NCBI GenBank assembly: GCA_049324535.1
Contig: JBMOOG010000028.1
Location: 1-64,000 of the forward strand
From: JBMOOG01 sp049324535
GTDB taxonomy: Bacteria; Pseudomonadota; Alphaproteobacteria; Rhodobacterales; Rhodobacteraceae
Length of the DNA stretch: 64,000 bases
Direction: 5' to 3'
Made by a program: the position numbers and the translations under genes. The notes beneath the pieces were generated by a model. That model saw only the letters and a program-made list of their open reading frames with translations. It did no database searches and was not told the DNA's origin. Below are positions 35,047 through 43,960 of the stretch, one piece after another (position 1 is the stretch's first letter; each line of letters opens with the position of its first letter).

Positions 35047-36126
35047 TCAGCCCCGGGCGGGCAGCGAGCGATCCAGAAGCGAAAGCCAGTTTTCATGGCA
35101 GAGCTTGCGCATCAGCGCCTCGTCGTAGCCATGCGCCCGCATCGCGGCCTGCAGGGCCGGCAGCCCGGTCACGTCGCCGATGCCCTCGGGCACCGTCGCG
35201 CCGTCGAAATCCGACCCCATGCCCACGTGATCCTCTCCGAGGCGTCCGATCAGATGGTCGAGATGGCGCAGCATCTGGTCGAGCCCGACATCGGGCGACT
35301 TGCGCCCGTCGGCGCGCAGGAAGACCGTGGCGAAGTTCAGCCCGACCATGCCGCCGGTGTCGCGGATCATGTCGAGCTGGCGGTCGGTCAGGTTGCGGGT
35401 GGACGGCGTCACCGCATGGGCGTTGGAATGGGTCGCCACCAGCGGCTTGCGCGACAGGCGCGCCACGTCGTCGAACCCCTTGGCGTTCATGTGGCTGAGG
35501 TCGATGACGATGCCGAGTTCGTCGCAGAGCCGGACCAGATCCTTGCCCGCCGGCGTGAGGCCCGGCCCGGTGTCCGGATCGCCCGGGAACCGGAACGGAA
35601 CGCCGTGGCCGAAGACCGTCGGCCGCGACCAGACCGGCCCGAGCGATCGCAGACCCATCGCGTGGAAGGCATGCAGCGCGTCGAGGTCGGGGCCGATCGC
35701 CTCGGCGCCCTCCATGTGCATGATGCCCGCGATCACCCCCTTCGCCAGGCAGTCGCGCACGTCCGCCGCGGTCCGGCAGATGCGGAAGTCCTGCGGCGCC
35801 GCGCGCTCCATCCACAGCAGGTGCCCGGCCATGGCCAGCGCCACCGGCTGGGCGGCTTCGTGGCCGATCAGGTCGGGCAGTGGCAGGTCGTAGGGCGGGC
35901 GGTCCATGATCGCCTCGAAATCGGGCGCGTCATGGGCCACGGGCGAGGGGATGTAGATCGCGAAGAAGCCCCCGGCAAAGCCCCCCTTGCGCATCCGCGG
36001 CAGGTCGAGATGGCCTTCGCCCCCGGCCTCGCCCTTGAGCCAGATCACATCGCGCGCCTCGGGCTTGCGCAGGAGACGCAGGAGAAAGTCGTTGTGTCCG
36101 TCGAAGACGGGAATGGTGGAGGTCAT
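35047..36126 (-). CDS. Membrane dipeptidase family protein (peptidase M19)
   Basis: A 359-residue zinc dipeptidase. VFDGHNDFLLRLL at the start provides the HxD metal pair; the bridging glutamate is in GIMHMEGAEAI. Later ligands are in IDLSHMNAKGFDDV and ATHSNAHAVTPSTRNLTD, and GMGSDFDGA is the last signature. The family hydrolyses dipeptides, including D-amino-acid-containing ones. It is the last gene of a peptide ABC transporter operon, overlapping the upstream ATPase stop by four bases (ATGA), so it most likely cleaves the imported dipeptides in the cytoplasm; no signal peptide is visible. Confidence 0.93.
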   Translation of the reverse strand: MTSTIPVFDGHNDFLLRLLRKPEARDVIWLKGEAGGEGHLDLPRMRKGGFAGGFFAIYIPSPVAHDAPDFEAIMDRPPYDLPLPDLIGHEAAQPVALAMAGHLLWMERAAPQDFRICRTAADVRDCLAKGVIAGIMHMEGAEAIGPDLDALHAFHAMGLRSLGPVWSRPTVFGHGVPFRFPGDPDTGPGLTPAGKDLVRLCDELGIVIDLSHMNAKGFDDVARLSRKPLVATHSNAHAVTPSTRNLTDRQLDMIRDTGGMVGLNFATVFLRADGRKSPDVGLDQMLRHLDHLIGRLGEDHVGMGSDFDGATVPEGIGDVTGLPALQAAMRAHGYDEALMRKLCHENWLSLLDRSLPARG

Positions 36127-36905
36127 GTCGCGGTTTCCGGCTCGGTGATTGGATGGCGCCTGTAGCCCTCCGAGGCGGCCAGCAGTCGCTGCGTGTAGTC
36201 CTTGCGGGCGGACCGCGCCCGGAGATCGGCGCGGGTCAGTTCCTCGACCGCCTGGCCATGCTGCATGACCATCAGCCGCTCGCACATGTGCGACACCACC
36301 GCCAGATCGTGACTGACCAGAACATAGGTCAGGCCGCGCGCCGCGCGCAGCCCGTCCAGAAGGTTCAGGACCTCGGCCTGGATCGAGGCGTCGAGCGCCG
36401 AGGTGGGCTCGTCGAGCAGGAGTACCCGGGGCTCGAGGATCAGCGCGCGGGCCACGGCGACCCGCTGGCGCTGGCCGCCCGACAGCTGGTGCGGATAGCG
36501 GAACCGGAAGGACGGCCCCAGTCCCACCTCGGAGAGCGCCCGTTCGACCCGCGCCTCGCGGTCGTCGAAGCCGTGGATCGCCAGCGGCTCGGACAATACG
36601 CGGTCCACGGTGTGGCGGGGGTGCAGCGAGGCATAGGGATCCTGGAAGACCATCTGCACCCGGCGGAAGAAGGCGGGGGGCCGCGGCGTCGCCAGCGGCT
36701 CGCCCGCAATGCGGATCGTGCCCCCGGTCACCGGGGCAAGCCCGCAGATCGCGCGCAGCACCGTGGACTTGCCCGATCCGCTTTCGCCGACGATGCCGAA
36801 GCTTTCGCCCTCGGCCACGCGCAGGTCGATGCCGCGCACCGCGTGCACCGGGGTCGCCCCCCGGGTGAAGGTCACTTCCAGACCGTCGATGTCGATCAGT
36901 GCCAT
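36123..36905 (-). CDS. Dipeptide/oligopeptide ABC transporter ATP-binding protein (DppF-like)
   Basis: A 260-residue ATPase. Walker A is GESGSGKST near residue 40, the Q-loop is VQMVFQDPYASLHP, the ABC signature is LSGGQRQRVAVARAL, Walker B is LLLDEPTSALD, and the H-loop is VLVSHDLAVV. The PYASLHPR motif after the Q-loop is typical of DppF/OppF. It pairs with the DppD-like ATPase upstream, whose TGA overlaps its ATG (TGATG). A 12-base longer start (GTG or ATG) at 36917 exists in frame. It is somewhat short because the C-terminal oligopeptide extension is reduced. Confidence 0.93.
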   Translation of the reverse strand: MALIDIDGLEVTFTRGATPVHAVRGIDLRVAEGESFGIVGESGSGKSTVLRAICGLAPVTGGTIRIAGEPLATPRPPAFFRRVQMVFQDPYASLHPRHTVDRVLSEPLAIHGFDDREARVERALSEVGLGPSFRFRYPHQLSGGQRQRVAVARALILEPRVLLLDEPTSALDASIQAEVLNLLDGLRAARGLTYVLVSHDLAVVSHMCERLMVMQHGQAVEELTRADLRARSARKDYTQRLLAASEGYRRHPITEPETAT

Positions 36906-37738
36906 CAGAGCGCCCATTCCGCATCGCGTTGCAGGGTCGGCAGCGGCCGGCGGTCGCCGTCGATCTGCGGCAGGCAGTTCAGGAGACCACGGGTGTAGGG
37001 ATGCCGGGCGCTGGCCAGTTCCGATGCGCGCAGTTCCTCGACGATCCGGCCGGCATACATGACCAGCACCCGGTCGCAGAACGAGCTGACCAGCCGCAGG
37101 TCGTGGCTGATGAAGATCAGGCCCATCCCCCGCTCGCTCACCAGCCGGTCGAGGATGCGCAGCACCTCGATCTGCACGGTGACATCGAGCGCCGAGGTCG
37201 GCTCGTCCGCGATCAGGAGATCGGGCTCGGCGATCAGCATCATCGCGATCATCACCCGCTGGCCCATGCCGCCCGACAGTTCGTGCGGATGGGCGTCGAA
37301 CACCCGGTCCGGGTCGCGGATCTGCACCGCCTCGAGCATGGCGAGCGCGCGCTTGCGCGCCTCGGCCCCGCCGAGGCGACCGTGGAACTTCAGGGTTTCC
37401 ATGAGCTGGCGCCCGACGCTCATCACCGGGTTGAGCGAGAACTTCGGGTCCTGCATGACCATCGACATCCGAGCCCCGCGCAGGGACCGCCAGGTGGCCG
37501 GGGTGGCCGAGCGCAGGTCGATCCCGTCGAAGTCGAGCCGCCGCGCCGTCGCCCGGCCCGGATGCGGGGTCAGCCCGAGGAGCGCGCGCCCGGTCTGCGA
37601 CTTGCCCGACCCGGATTCGCCGACGATCCCGAGCCGTTCGCGGCCGAGCGAAAAGGTGACGCCGCGCACGACCTCGCTCGGCCCCTGCCGGGTCGGGAAG
37701 GTGATGCGCAGATCCTCGACGGTCAGGAGATCAGTCAT
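36905..37738 (-). CDS. Dipeptide/oligopeptide ABC transporter ATP-binding protein (DppD-like)
   Basis: A 277-residue ATPase. Walker A is GESGSGKSQTGRALLGL, the Q-loop is MSMVMQDPKFSLNPVM, the signature is LSGGMGQRVMIAMML, Walker B is LLIADEPTSALDVTVQ and the H-loop is IFISHDLRLV. The C-terminal HPYTRGLLNCLPQIDG stretch is the family's oligopeptide-transporter tail. Together with DppF-like it forms the heterodimeric motor of the transporter encoded by the flanking genes. Confidence 0.93.
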   Translation of the reverse strand: MTDLLTVEDLRITFPTRQGPSEVVRGVTFSLGRERLGIVGESGSGKSQTGRALLGLTPHPGRATARRLDFDGIDLRSATPATWRSLRGARMSMVMQDPKFSLNPVMSVGRQLMETLKFHGRLGGAEARKRALAMLEAVQIRDPDRVFDAHPHELSGGMGQRVMIAMMLIAEPDLLIADEPTSALDVTVQIEVLRILDRLVSERGMGLIFISHDLRLVSSFCDRVLVMYAGRIVEELRASELASARHPYTRGLLNCLPQIDGDRRPLPTLQRDAEWAL

Positions 37739-37750
37739 GCCGAAGGCCGC

Positions 37751-37781
37751 TCCGCGGGGGGTATTTGGACGAAGAAGAAGC
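37751..37781 (-). repeat. Dispersed element, short copy 5
   Basis: On the minus strand it reads CTTCTTCGTCCAAATACCCCCCGCGG, matching the first half of the copy at 58491 (CTTCTTCGCGGAAATACCCCCGGGG). It lacks the second hairpin. It fills the 48-base gap between the DppC-like and DppD-like genes. Confidence 0.5.
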
Positions 37782-37786
37782 GGCCG

Positions 37787-38704
37787 TCATTTGCGCGCCT
37801 TCGGATCGAGCACGTCGCGCAGGCCGTCGCCGAGAAGGTTGAAGCCGAGCGAGACGATGAAGATGGCGATGCCGGGCATGGTGGCGACCCACCACTGGTC
37901 GATGATGAAGCGCCGGCCCGAGGCGATCATCGCGCCCCATTCCGGTTGCGGCGGCTGGGCGCCGAGACCGAGGAAGCCGAGGCCCGCGGCGGTGAGGATG
38001 ATCCCGGCCATGTCGAGCGTCACCCGGATGATGACCGACGACAGGCAGAGCGGCACCACATGCCCCCAGATGATGCGCGCGGAGCCCGCCCCCTGCAGCC
38101 GGATCGCGGCGATGTAGTCGGCGTCGCGGATCTGGAGCGTCTCGGCCCGGGCAAGGCGGGCGTAGGGCGGCCAGGAGGTGATGGCGATGGCGATGACCGC
38201 GTTCTCGATGCCCGGCCCGAGCGCGGCCACGAAGGCCAGAGCGAGGATGAGCCGCGGGAAGGCGAGGAAGATGTCGGTCGTGCGCATCAGCACGGTGTCG
38301 ATCCAGCCGCCGAAATAGCCCGCGGTGGTCCCGACCAGAAGCCCGATCGGCGTGGCGATCACCGCGACCAGCACCACGACCAGAAGCGTGAGCCGCGAGC
38401 CCCAGATGATGCGCGACAGGATATCGCGCGCCTGGTCGTCGGTGCCGAGGAGATGGCCGCCGCTGAAGGGCGGCAGCAGGCGCTCGGTCCGCAGATCGCC
38501 GCCCGCCACCGGGTCGTAGGGGGCAAGCCAGGGCGCGAGGAGCGCCACCAGGATCAGTGCGACCACGATGGCAAGCCCGACCATAGCCAGCCAGTTGGTG
38601 CGGAAGGCAAGCCAGGTGCGGTAGGCCTGCCCGAGCCGGGCCTGACCGCGCGAGGCGGGGGTTTCCGACAGAAGCCAGTCGCGGCGCGAGGGTGCGGCGG
38701 TCAT
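37787..38704 (-). CDS. Dipeptide-type ABC transporter permease (DppC-like)
   Basis: A 305-residue permease with six membrane helices. The N-terminal domain is the OppC-N type (AFRTNWLAMVGLAIVVALILVALLAPWLAPYDP), followed by HLLGTDDQARDILSRIIWGSRLTL. The EAA loop is ADYIAAIRLQGAGSARIIWGHVVP. Its ATG overlaps the upstream DppB-like stop by four bases. It pairs with DppB-like to form the channel. Confidence 0.93.
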   Translation of the reverse strand: MTAAPSRRDWLLSETPASRGQARLGQAYRTWLAFRTNWLAMVGLAIVVALILVALLAPWLAPYDPVAGGDLRTERLLPPFSGGHLLGTDDQARDILSRIIWGSRLTLLVVVLVAVIATPIGLLVGTTAGYFGGWIDTVLMRTTDIFLAFPRLILALAFVAALGPGIENAVIAIAITSWPPYARLARAETLQIRDADYIAAIRLQGAGSARIIWGHVVPLCLSSVIIRVTLDMAGIILTAAGLGFLGLGAQPPQPEWGAMIASGRRFIIDQWWVATMPGIAIFIVSLGFNLLGDGLRDVLDPKARK

Positions 38705-39759
38705 CCGAAGGCCCTCACCCGCGGATCGAGAAGGGTGTAGAGAAGGTCCGACAAGAGGTTGATGCCCACAAAGATCGCCCCGATCACCAGCGTGCCGCCC
38801 AGCACCGCGTTCATGTCGGCGTTCTGGAGCGAGTTGGTCAGATACTGGCCAAGACCCGGCCAGGCGAAGACCGTCTCGGTCAGCACCGAGCCTTCGAGAA
38901 GCCCGGCGTAGGACAGCGCCACCACCGTCACCAGCGGCACGGCGGCGTTGCGCAGCGCGTGCAGCCAGATGATGCGCCATTCCGGCACACCCTTCACCCG
39001 CGCGGTTGTCACATACTCCTGCGCGAGTTCGTTGAGCATGAAGCTGCGGGTCATCCGGCTGATGTAGGCCATCGAGAAATAGCCCAGGAGCGAGGCCGGC
39101 AGGATGATGTGCGAGAAGGCGTTGCGGAACGCCTCCCATTCGCCCTGCATCGCGGTGTCCCAGAGGAAGAGGCCGGTCTTCGGGGTGAAGGCGTATTCGT
39201 AGCCGATGTCGATCCGACCCGGCCCGGCCACCCAGTCGAGACGGGCGTAGAAGAGGAGAAGGCCCAGAAGCCCGAGCCAGAAGATCGGCGCCGAATAGCC
39301 CACGAGCCCGAGGACGCGCACGATCTGGTCGGTCAGCCGGCCCTGGCGGACGGCGGCCAGGACGCCCACCGGAATGCCGATCGCGGTGCCGATGATGATC
39401 GACACGGTGGCGAGCTCGACGGTCGCGGGAAAGACGCGGGCGATGTCCTCGACGATCGGCTTCTTGGTCAGGAAGCTTTCGCCGAAGTCGCCGGAGAACA
39501 CCTTCTGCAGGTAGATCAGGAACTGCTGCCAGAGCGGCTTGTCGAGCCCGAGTTCGATGAACACCCGGTCATAGACCGACTGCGGCGCGCGGTCGCCGAT
39601 CACGGCCAGCACCGGATCCACCGGCACCACGCGGCCGATGAGGAAGGTCACGAGCAGTAGCCCGAAGAAGGTGAGCGCGACGGTGGCCAGCACCTGCGCC
39701 AGCTTGGACAGGACCCGGAGGGCGCGCGAGCGCCCCCCGGACGATGCGGATGCCGCCAT
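38701..39759 (-). CDS. Dipeptide-type ABC transporter permease (DppB-like)
   Basis: A 352-residue permease. VALTFFGLLLVTFLIGRVVPVDPVLAVIGDRAP is the DppB N-terminal helix and P-rich segment; the EAA loop is QEYVTTARVKGVPEWRIIWLHALRNA. It has six predicted helices. It is slightly longer than most DppB proteins because of an insert around residues 195-225 (GRIDIGYEYAFTPKTG), also seen in some alphaproteobacterial relatives. Its start overlaps the stop of the binding-protein gene (TAATG). Confidence 0.93.
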   Translation of the reverse strand: MAASASSGGRSRALRVLSKLAQVLATVALTFFGLLLVTFLIGRVVPVDPVLAVIGDRAPQSVYDRVFIELGLDKPLWQQFLIYLQKVFSGDFGESFLTKKPIVEDIARVFPATVELATVSIIIGTAIGIPVGVLAAVRQGRLTDQIVRVLGLVGYSAPIFWLGLLGLLLFYARLDWVAGPGRIDIGYEYAFTPKTGLFLWDTAMQGEWEAFRNAFSHIILPASLLGYFSMAYISRMTRSFMLNELAQEYVTTARVKGVPEWRIIWLHALRNAAVPLVTVVALSYAGLLEGSVLTETVFAWPGLGQYLTNSLQNADMNAVLGGTLVIGAIFVGINLLSDLLYTLLDPRVRAFG

Positions 39760-41354
39760 TACTTCGTCACGCGCGCGTAGTTGTTGTCGTTGAACGACGG
39801 GCCGACGATGAAGCCGTTGACGTTCGACCGCAGCGCCGAGACCTCGATCTCCTGGAACATGATGACGAAGGGCGAGGTCTCCATGCTTTCCTTCTGCAGA
39901 TCGATATACATCTGCGCGCGCTTGGCCGGATCGGGCTCGAGCACGGCGGCGTCGGCCTTCTTGGTCATCTCGGGGATGTCCCAGGCGTTGCGCCAGGCCA
40001 GCGGCTTCGACTTCGCGTCATCCGAGTTGTCGGGGTTGCGCGCGAAGGTGTCGGCGTTGGTGTGCGGGTCCTGGTAGTCCGGTCCCCAGCGGCCGATGTA
40101 GATGTCGTGGTTGCGGGCGCGGTACTTGGTCAGCGTCTGCTGGCCGTCGCCGGGGATCAGTTCCAGCTTGATGCCCGCCTGCGCCATGGTCTGCTGGATC
40201 GCCTCGGCGATGCCGGTGATCTCGGGCGTGTTGCGGGTGTCCATCGTCACCGTGAACCCGTCCGGCAGGCCGGCCGCGACCAGAAGCTCCTTGGCCTTGG
40301 CCGGGTCGAAGGTGAACGGGGTCTCGTTGTAGGCGCCGAGGAAGCCCTCGGGCAGGAAGGCCTGATGGACCTTGACCTTGCCCTTCATGATCGTGTCCGC
40401 GATGGTGGTGTAGTCCACCAGATACTTCATCGCCTGACGGACCTCGGGCTTGGCGAGGTTCGGGTTCTTCTGGTTCAGGCCGAGGTAGTAGATCGAGCCC
40501 TTCACGCCGCTTTCGATCTTGATGTTCGGGTCTTTCGAGACCGCGTCGATCTCTTCGGCGCCGAGGCTGCGGGCGATGTCGATGTCACCCTTTTCCAGAA
40601 GCAGCCGCTGGGTCGCGCCCTCGGGGATGTGGCGGTAGATCACATGCGCCATCGGGGTCTTGTCGCCCGAGTAGTTCTCGTTGCGGTCCATGACCACGAC
40701 TTCGTTGGCGCGCCATTCCTTGATGGTGAAGGGGCCCGAGCCGGCGTAGTTGGTCTTGAGCCACTCATAGCCGAAGTCGCCGTTGACCTCGTGCTCCATG
40801 GCCAGCTTCTTGTCCACCACCGAGGCGACGGTCGCCGTCAGGCAGTAGAGCACCAGCGTCGGCGCGTAGGCCTTGTCCATCTTGAAGTCGAAGGAATAGG
40901 GCCCGGTCTGCACGATCATCTGATCGGCGTTGTCCTTGTTCGCCCCGAACTGGGTCAGGATGAAGGCCGGCGACTTGTCGAGTTTCACCGCGCGCACGAG
41001 CGAGAACACCACGTCCTCGGCGGTGATCGGGTTGCCCGAGGCGAACTGGCGGCCTTCGCGGATCTTGAAGCTGATGGTCATGCCGTCCGGCGACACGGTC
41101 CAGCTTTCGGCGACCTTGCCGAAGATCTTGGACACGTCCATCGGGTCATAGCCGATCAGCGTCTCGTAGCTGTTGCCGGCGATTTCCGATGCGGTGAACT
41201 CGAAGATCTCGGCCGGGTCGAGACTGATGATATCGTCGATGGCCCAGGCCTGAATCAGCGTGTCCGGCGGCGTCTCGGCGCGCACGGGCGCGGCGGTGGT
41301 CAGCATCAGGGCCGCTATCGCGGCCGATGCCGTGACCCTCATACGGTGAAACAT
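39759..41354 (-). CDS. ABC transporter substrate-binding protein (SBP family 5, peptide type)
   Basis: A 531-residue periplasmic binding protein with a Sec signal (MFHRMRVTASAAIAALML to APVRAET). The mature protein has the SBP_bac_5 pattern: IISLDPAEIFEFTASEIAGNSYETLIGYDP, VAESWTVSPDGMTISFKIREGRQFASGNPITAEDVVFSL, and KPEVRQAMKYLVDYTTIAD. Start 41354 is supported by AGGGG seven bases upstream; ATG 41342 is also in frame. First gene of the dpp-like operon; the ligand class (di- or oligopeptide) is inferred from the dipeptidase gene at the operon end. Confidence 0.9.
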   Translation of the reverse strand: MFHRMRVTASAAIAALMLTTAAPVRAETPPDTLIQAWAIDDIISLDPAEIFEFTASEIAGNSYETLIGYDPMDVSKIFGKVAESWTVSPDGMTISFKIREGRQFASGNPITAEDVVFSLVRAVKLDKSPAFILTQFGANKDNADQMIVQTGPYSFDFKMDKAYAPTLVLYCLTATVASVVDKKLAMEHEVNGDFGYEWLKTNYAGSGPFTIKEWRANEVVVMDRNENYSGDKTPMAHVIYRHIPEGATQRLLLEKGDIDIARSLGAEEIDAVSKDPNIKIESGVKGSIYYLGLNQKNPNLAKPEVRQAMKYLVDYTTIADTIMKGKVKVHQAFLPEGFLGAYNETPFTFDPAKAKELLVAAGLPDGFTVTMDTRNTPEITGIAEAIQQTMAQAGIKLELIPGDGQQTLTKYRARNHDIYIGRWGPDYQDPHTNADTFARNPDNSDDAKSKPLAWRNAWDIPEMTKKADAAVLEPDPAKRAQMYIDLQKESMETSPFVIMFQEIEVSALRSNVNGFIVGPSFNDNNYARVTK

Positions 41355-41595
41355 GCATAAACCCCTGTTGGTGTTCGGATTTTGGCGGCCACACCGGTTC
41401 GTTGGCCGGTGGTGGCAACCCGATGATGAGACTGCCGGCGTCCGGTCAAGTCAAGTCGGTTTCGCGACATTTCGACGACGTTTCGCTGCCCAAATGCCGA
41501 TACGACCATGCATTTCGCCAGAGCGCGCGGACCGGGGTTGCGCCGGGGACGGTCCGCCCGCCGCCGCAGCCGGAGGCGCCGAAAGCGGCGCGCCG

Positions 41596-43953
41596 TCATT
41601 CGCCGTAGGGCACCCAGATGTTCTTGACCTGCGTGGCCCGGGCGAGGAACCCGCGCCCCTGCCCCTGCGGCCCGGTCCAGTCGCGGTTGGGCGGGCACCA
41701 GGTGACCTTGAGGTTGCCGGCGCTCGCCTCCTCGACCATGGCCGCGCCCTCGGCGCTTCCGCAGTACCACAGGGCGGCCACGTCGTCGTGGTCGGCGAGC
41801 GTCCGCGCGAGGTCGTCGCGCGGGCCGGTGACGATGTTGACGACGCCCCCCGGCAGGTCCGAGGTGTCGAAGACCTGATAGAGGTCGGTCGCCGCCAGCG
41901 GCATGGTCTGCGACGGGATCGCGACCACCGCGTTGCCCATCGCGATCGCCGGCAGCACCAGCGACAGGAAACCCAGAAGCGGCGCATCGGTCGGGCAGGC
42001 GATGCCCATCACGCCGAAGGGTTCGTTCATGGCCAGCGTCACATGCGCCGACTTCGTCGAATGCACCGCCCCGTCGAACTTGTCGGCCTGCGCCGCGTAC
42101 CAGAAGGCGCGCCGGATCGACACGGCGACCTCTTCGGCCGCCCTTGCCACGCCCGCGTCCTTCAGCCGGGCGGCAAACTCGGCCTCGCGCGCCGACAGGT
42201 TCTCGGCCAGATAGTAAAGCACCTGCGCGCGGTTGTGCCCCGTGGCCTTGCCCCAGCCCCGTGCCGCGTGGGCCGCCTCGACGGCGTTGCGGATGTCCTT
42301 GCGGTTGCCAAGCCCGGCCAGTCCGATCTCGCGGCCCTTCGCCATCACCGCGTAGGAATAGCCGCTGTCTGGCCGCTTCTGCGCCCCGCCGATGTAGAGC
42401 TTGGCCGTCCGGTCGACGGGGGCCGGCCCCTTGCGGGGCTGACCCGGAACCGGGGCCGCGTCCGGCGCCTGCGGCGGCGTCTCGGCCCGGGCCTTGACCG
42501 GCGGAGGGCTGAGATAGTCGCGCATCCCCTCGCGCCCGCCCTCGCGGCCGAAGCCCGACTCGCGGTAGCCGCCGAAGCCGGCCGCCGCGTCGAAGACGTT
42601 GGTGGCGTTCACCCAGACGACCCCGGCCTTGACCTTCGCGGCCACGTCGAGCGCGAGGCTGATGTTTTCCGACCAGATCGAGGCGGCAAGCCCGTAGCGG
42701 GTGTTGTTGGCCAGTTCCACCGCTTCCTCGGGGGTGCGGAACGTGGTGAGCGTCGCGACCGGGCCAAAGATCTCTTCCTGGAAGACGGTGTTCGCGGGCT
42801 CGGCACCGGTGAGGAAACCGGGCGCGAAGAACGAGCCTTTGGCGGGCAACTGGCATTCGGCCTGATGGAGCACCGCGCCGTCGGCCTCGCCCCTGGCCAC
42901 CAGATCCCGGATGCGGGCCAGCTGCACCGGATCGACGATCGCGCCCATGTCGGTGGACTTGTCCAGGGGATCGCCGACGCGAAGTTTCGCAAGCCGGGCC
43001 GTCAGCCGGCGGGTGAAGTCGGCCGCGACCTGTTCCTGCACGAGGATGCGCGAGCCCGCGCAGCAGACCTGCCCCTGATTGAACCAGATCGCGTCCACCA
43101 CGCCTTCGATCGCGCCGTCGATGTCGGCATCGGGAAAGACGATGAAGGGCGACTTGCCGCCAAGCTCCAGCGTCAGCCGCTTGCCCGACCCCGCCGTCGC
43201 CTTGCGGATGGCGCGGCCGACCTCGGTCGAACCGGTAAAGGCGATCTTGTCCACGTCCGAGCCGACCAGCGCCGCACCGGTGCCGCCGTCGCCGGTCACG
43301 ATGTTGACCACGCCCTTCGGCAGGCCGATCTCGGCGCAGATCTCGGCAAAGGCGAGCGCCGACAGCGAGGTGTATTCGGCCGGCTTCAGCACCACGGTGT
43401 TGCCCGCCGCGAGCGCCGGCGCGATCTTCCACGCGAGCATCAGCAGCGGGAAGTTCCAGGGGATGATCTGGCCGCAGACCCCGATCGGGGCATGACCGGG
43501 GAATTCGTCGGCGATCAGTTCGGCCCAGCCGGCGTGATGGTAGAAATGCCGCGCGACCAGGGGCACGTCGATGTCGCGGCTTTCGCGGATCGGCTTGCCG
43601 TTGTCGAGCGTCTCGAGCACCGCCAGAAAGCGTTCGCGCTTCTGGATGTGCCGGGCGATGGCGTAGAGCCACTTCGCGCGTTCATGGCCCGGCAGCTTCG
43701 ACCACGGACCGAAGGCCGCCCGCGCCGCCGTGACCGCCGCGGCCACGTCGGCGGCGGTGCCCTGCGTCACTTCGGCCAGCGCCTCGCCGGTCGCCGGATT
43801 GCGGCTGGCGAAGGTCTTGCCCGGCGCGGTGAAGGCGCCGTCGATGAAATGGCCGAAGCGGCCGCGGGCCTTCAGCCAGGCCATGACCTCGCCCGAGGCC
43901 TCGGGGGCGGGTCCGTAGTCCATCGTGGTCAGGATCTCGGTCACGGTCGGCAT
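41596..43953 (-). CDS. Two-domain aldehyde dehydrogenase (ALDH16-like)
   Basis: A 785-residue protein made of two aldehyde dehydrogenase domains. The first (about 30-510) is complete, with PWNFPLLMLAWKIAPALAAGNTVVLKP, FTGSTEVG, catalytic Glu263 in LELGGKSPFIV and Cys297 in FNQGQVCCAGSR. An Ala/Pro-rich linker (about 511-540) joins a second, shortened domain (about 545-785) that keeps the Rossmann part (LSLVLPAIAMGNAVVAIPSQ, GVVNIVTGPRDDL) but has no catalytic cysteine segment. This matches the ALDH16 family, where the second domain is non-catalytic. It starts seven bases after deoC, so it probably oxidises the acetaldehyde that DeoC releases. Confidence 0.88.
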   Translation of the reverse strand: MPTVTEILTTMDYGPAPEASGEVMAWLKARGRFGHFIDGAFTAPGKTFASRNPATGEALAEVTQGTAADVAAAVTAARAAFGPWSKLPGHERAKWLYAIARHIQKRERFLAVLETLDNGKPIRESRDIDVPLVARHFYHHAGWAELIADEFPGHAPIGVCGQIIPWNFPLLMLAWKIAPALAAGNTVVLKPAEYTSLSALAFAEICAEIGLPKGVVNIVTGDGGTGAALVGSDVDKIAFTGSTEVGRAIRKATAGSGKRLTLELGGKSPFIVFPDADIDGAIEGVVDAIWFNQGQVCCAGSRILVQEQVAADFTRRLTARLAKLRVGDPLDKSTDMGAIVDPVQLARIRDLVARGEADGAVLHQAECQLPAKGSFFAPGFLTGAEPANTVFQEEIFGPVATLTTFRTPEEAVELANNTRYGLAASIWSENISLALDVAAKVKAGVVWVNATNVFDAAAGFGGYRESGFGREGGREGMRDYLSPPPVKARAETPPQAPDAAPVPGQPRKGPAPVDRTAKLYIGGAQKRPDSGYSYAVMAKGREIGLAGLGNRKDIRNAVEAAHAARGWGKATGHNRAQVLYYLAENLSAREAEFAARLKDAGVARAAEEVAVSIRRAFWYAAQADKFDGAVHSTKSAHVTLAMNEPFGVMGIACPTDAPLLGFLSLVLPAIAMGNAVVAIPSQTMPLAATDLYQVFDTSDLPGGVVNIVTGPRDDLARTLADHDDVAALWYCGSAEGAAMVEEASAGNLKVTWCPPNRDWTGPQGQGRGFLARATQVKNIWVPYGE

Positions 43954-43960
43954 GGGCCCC

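Noticed and set aside
28714..36165. 2483-residue plus-strand open frame opposite the acyltransferase and RND pump
   Set aside because: A shadow of five well-identified minus-strand genes; no family, no ribosome site, low-complexity composition.
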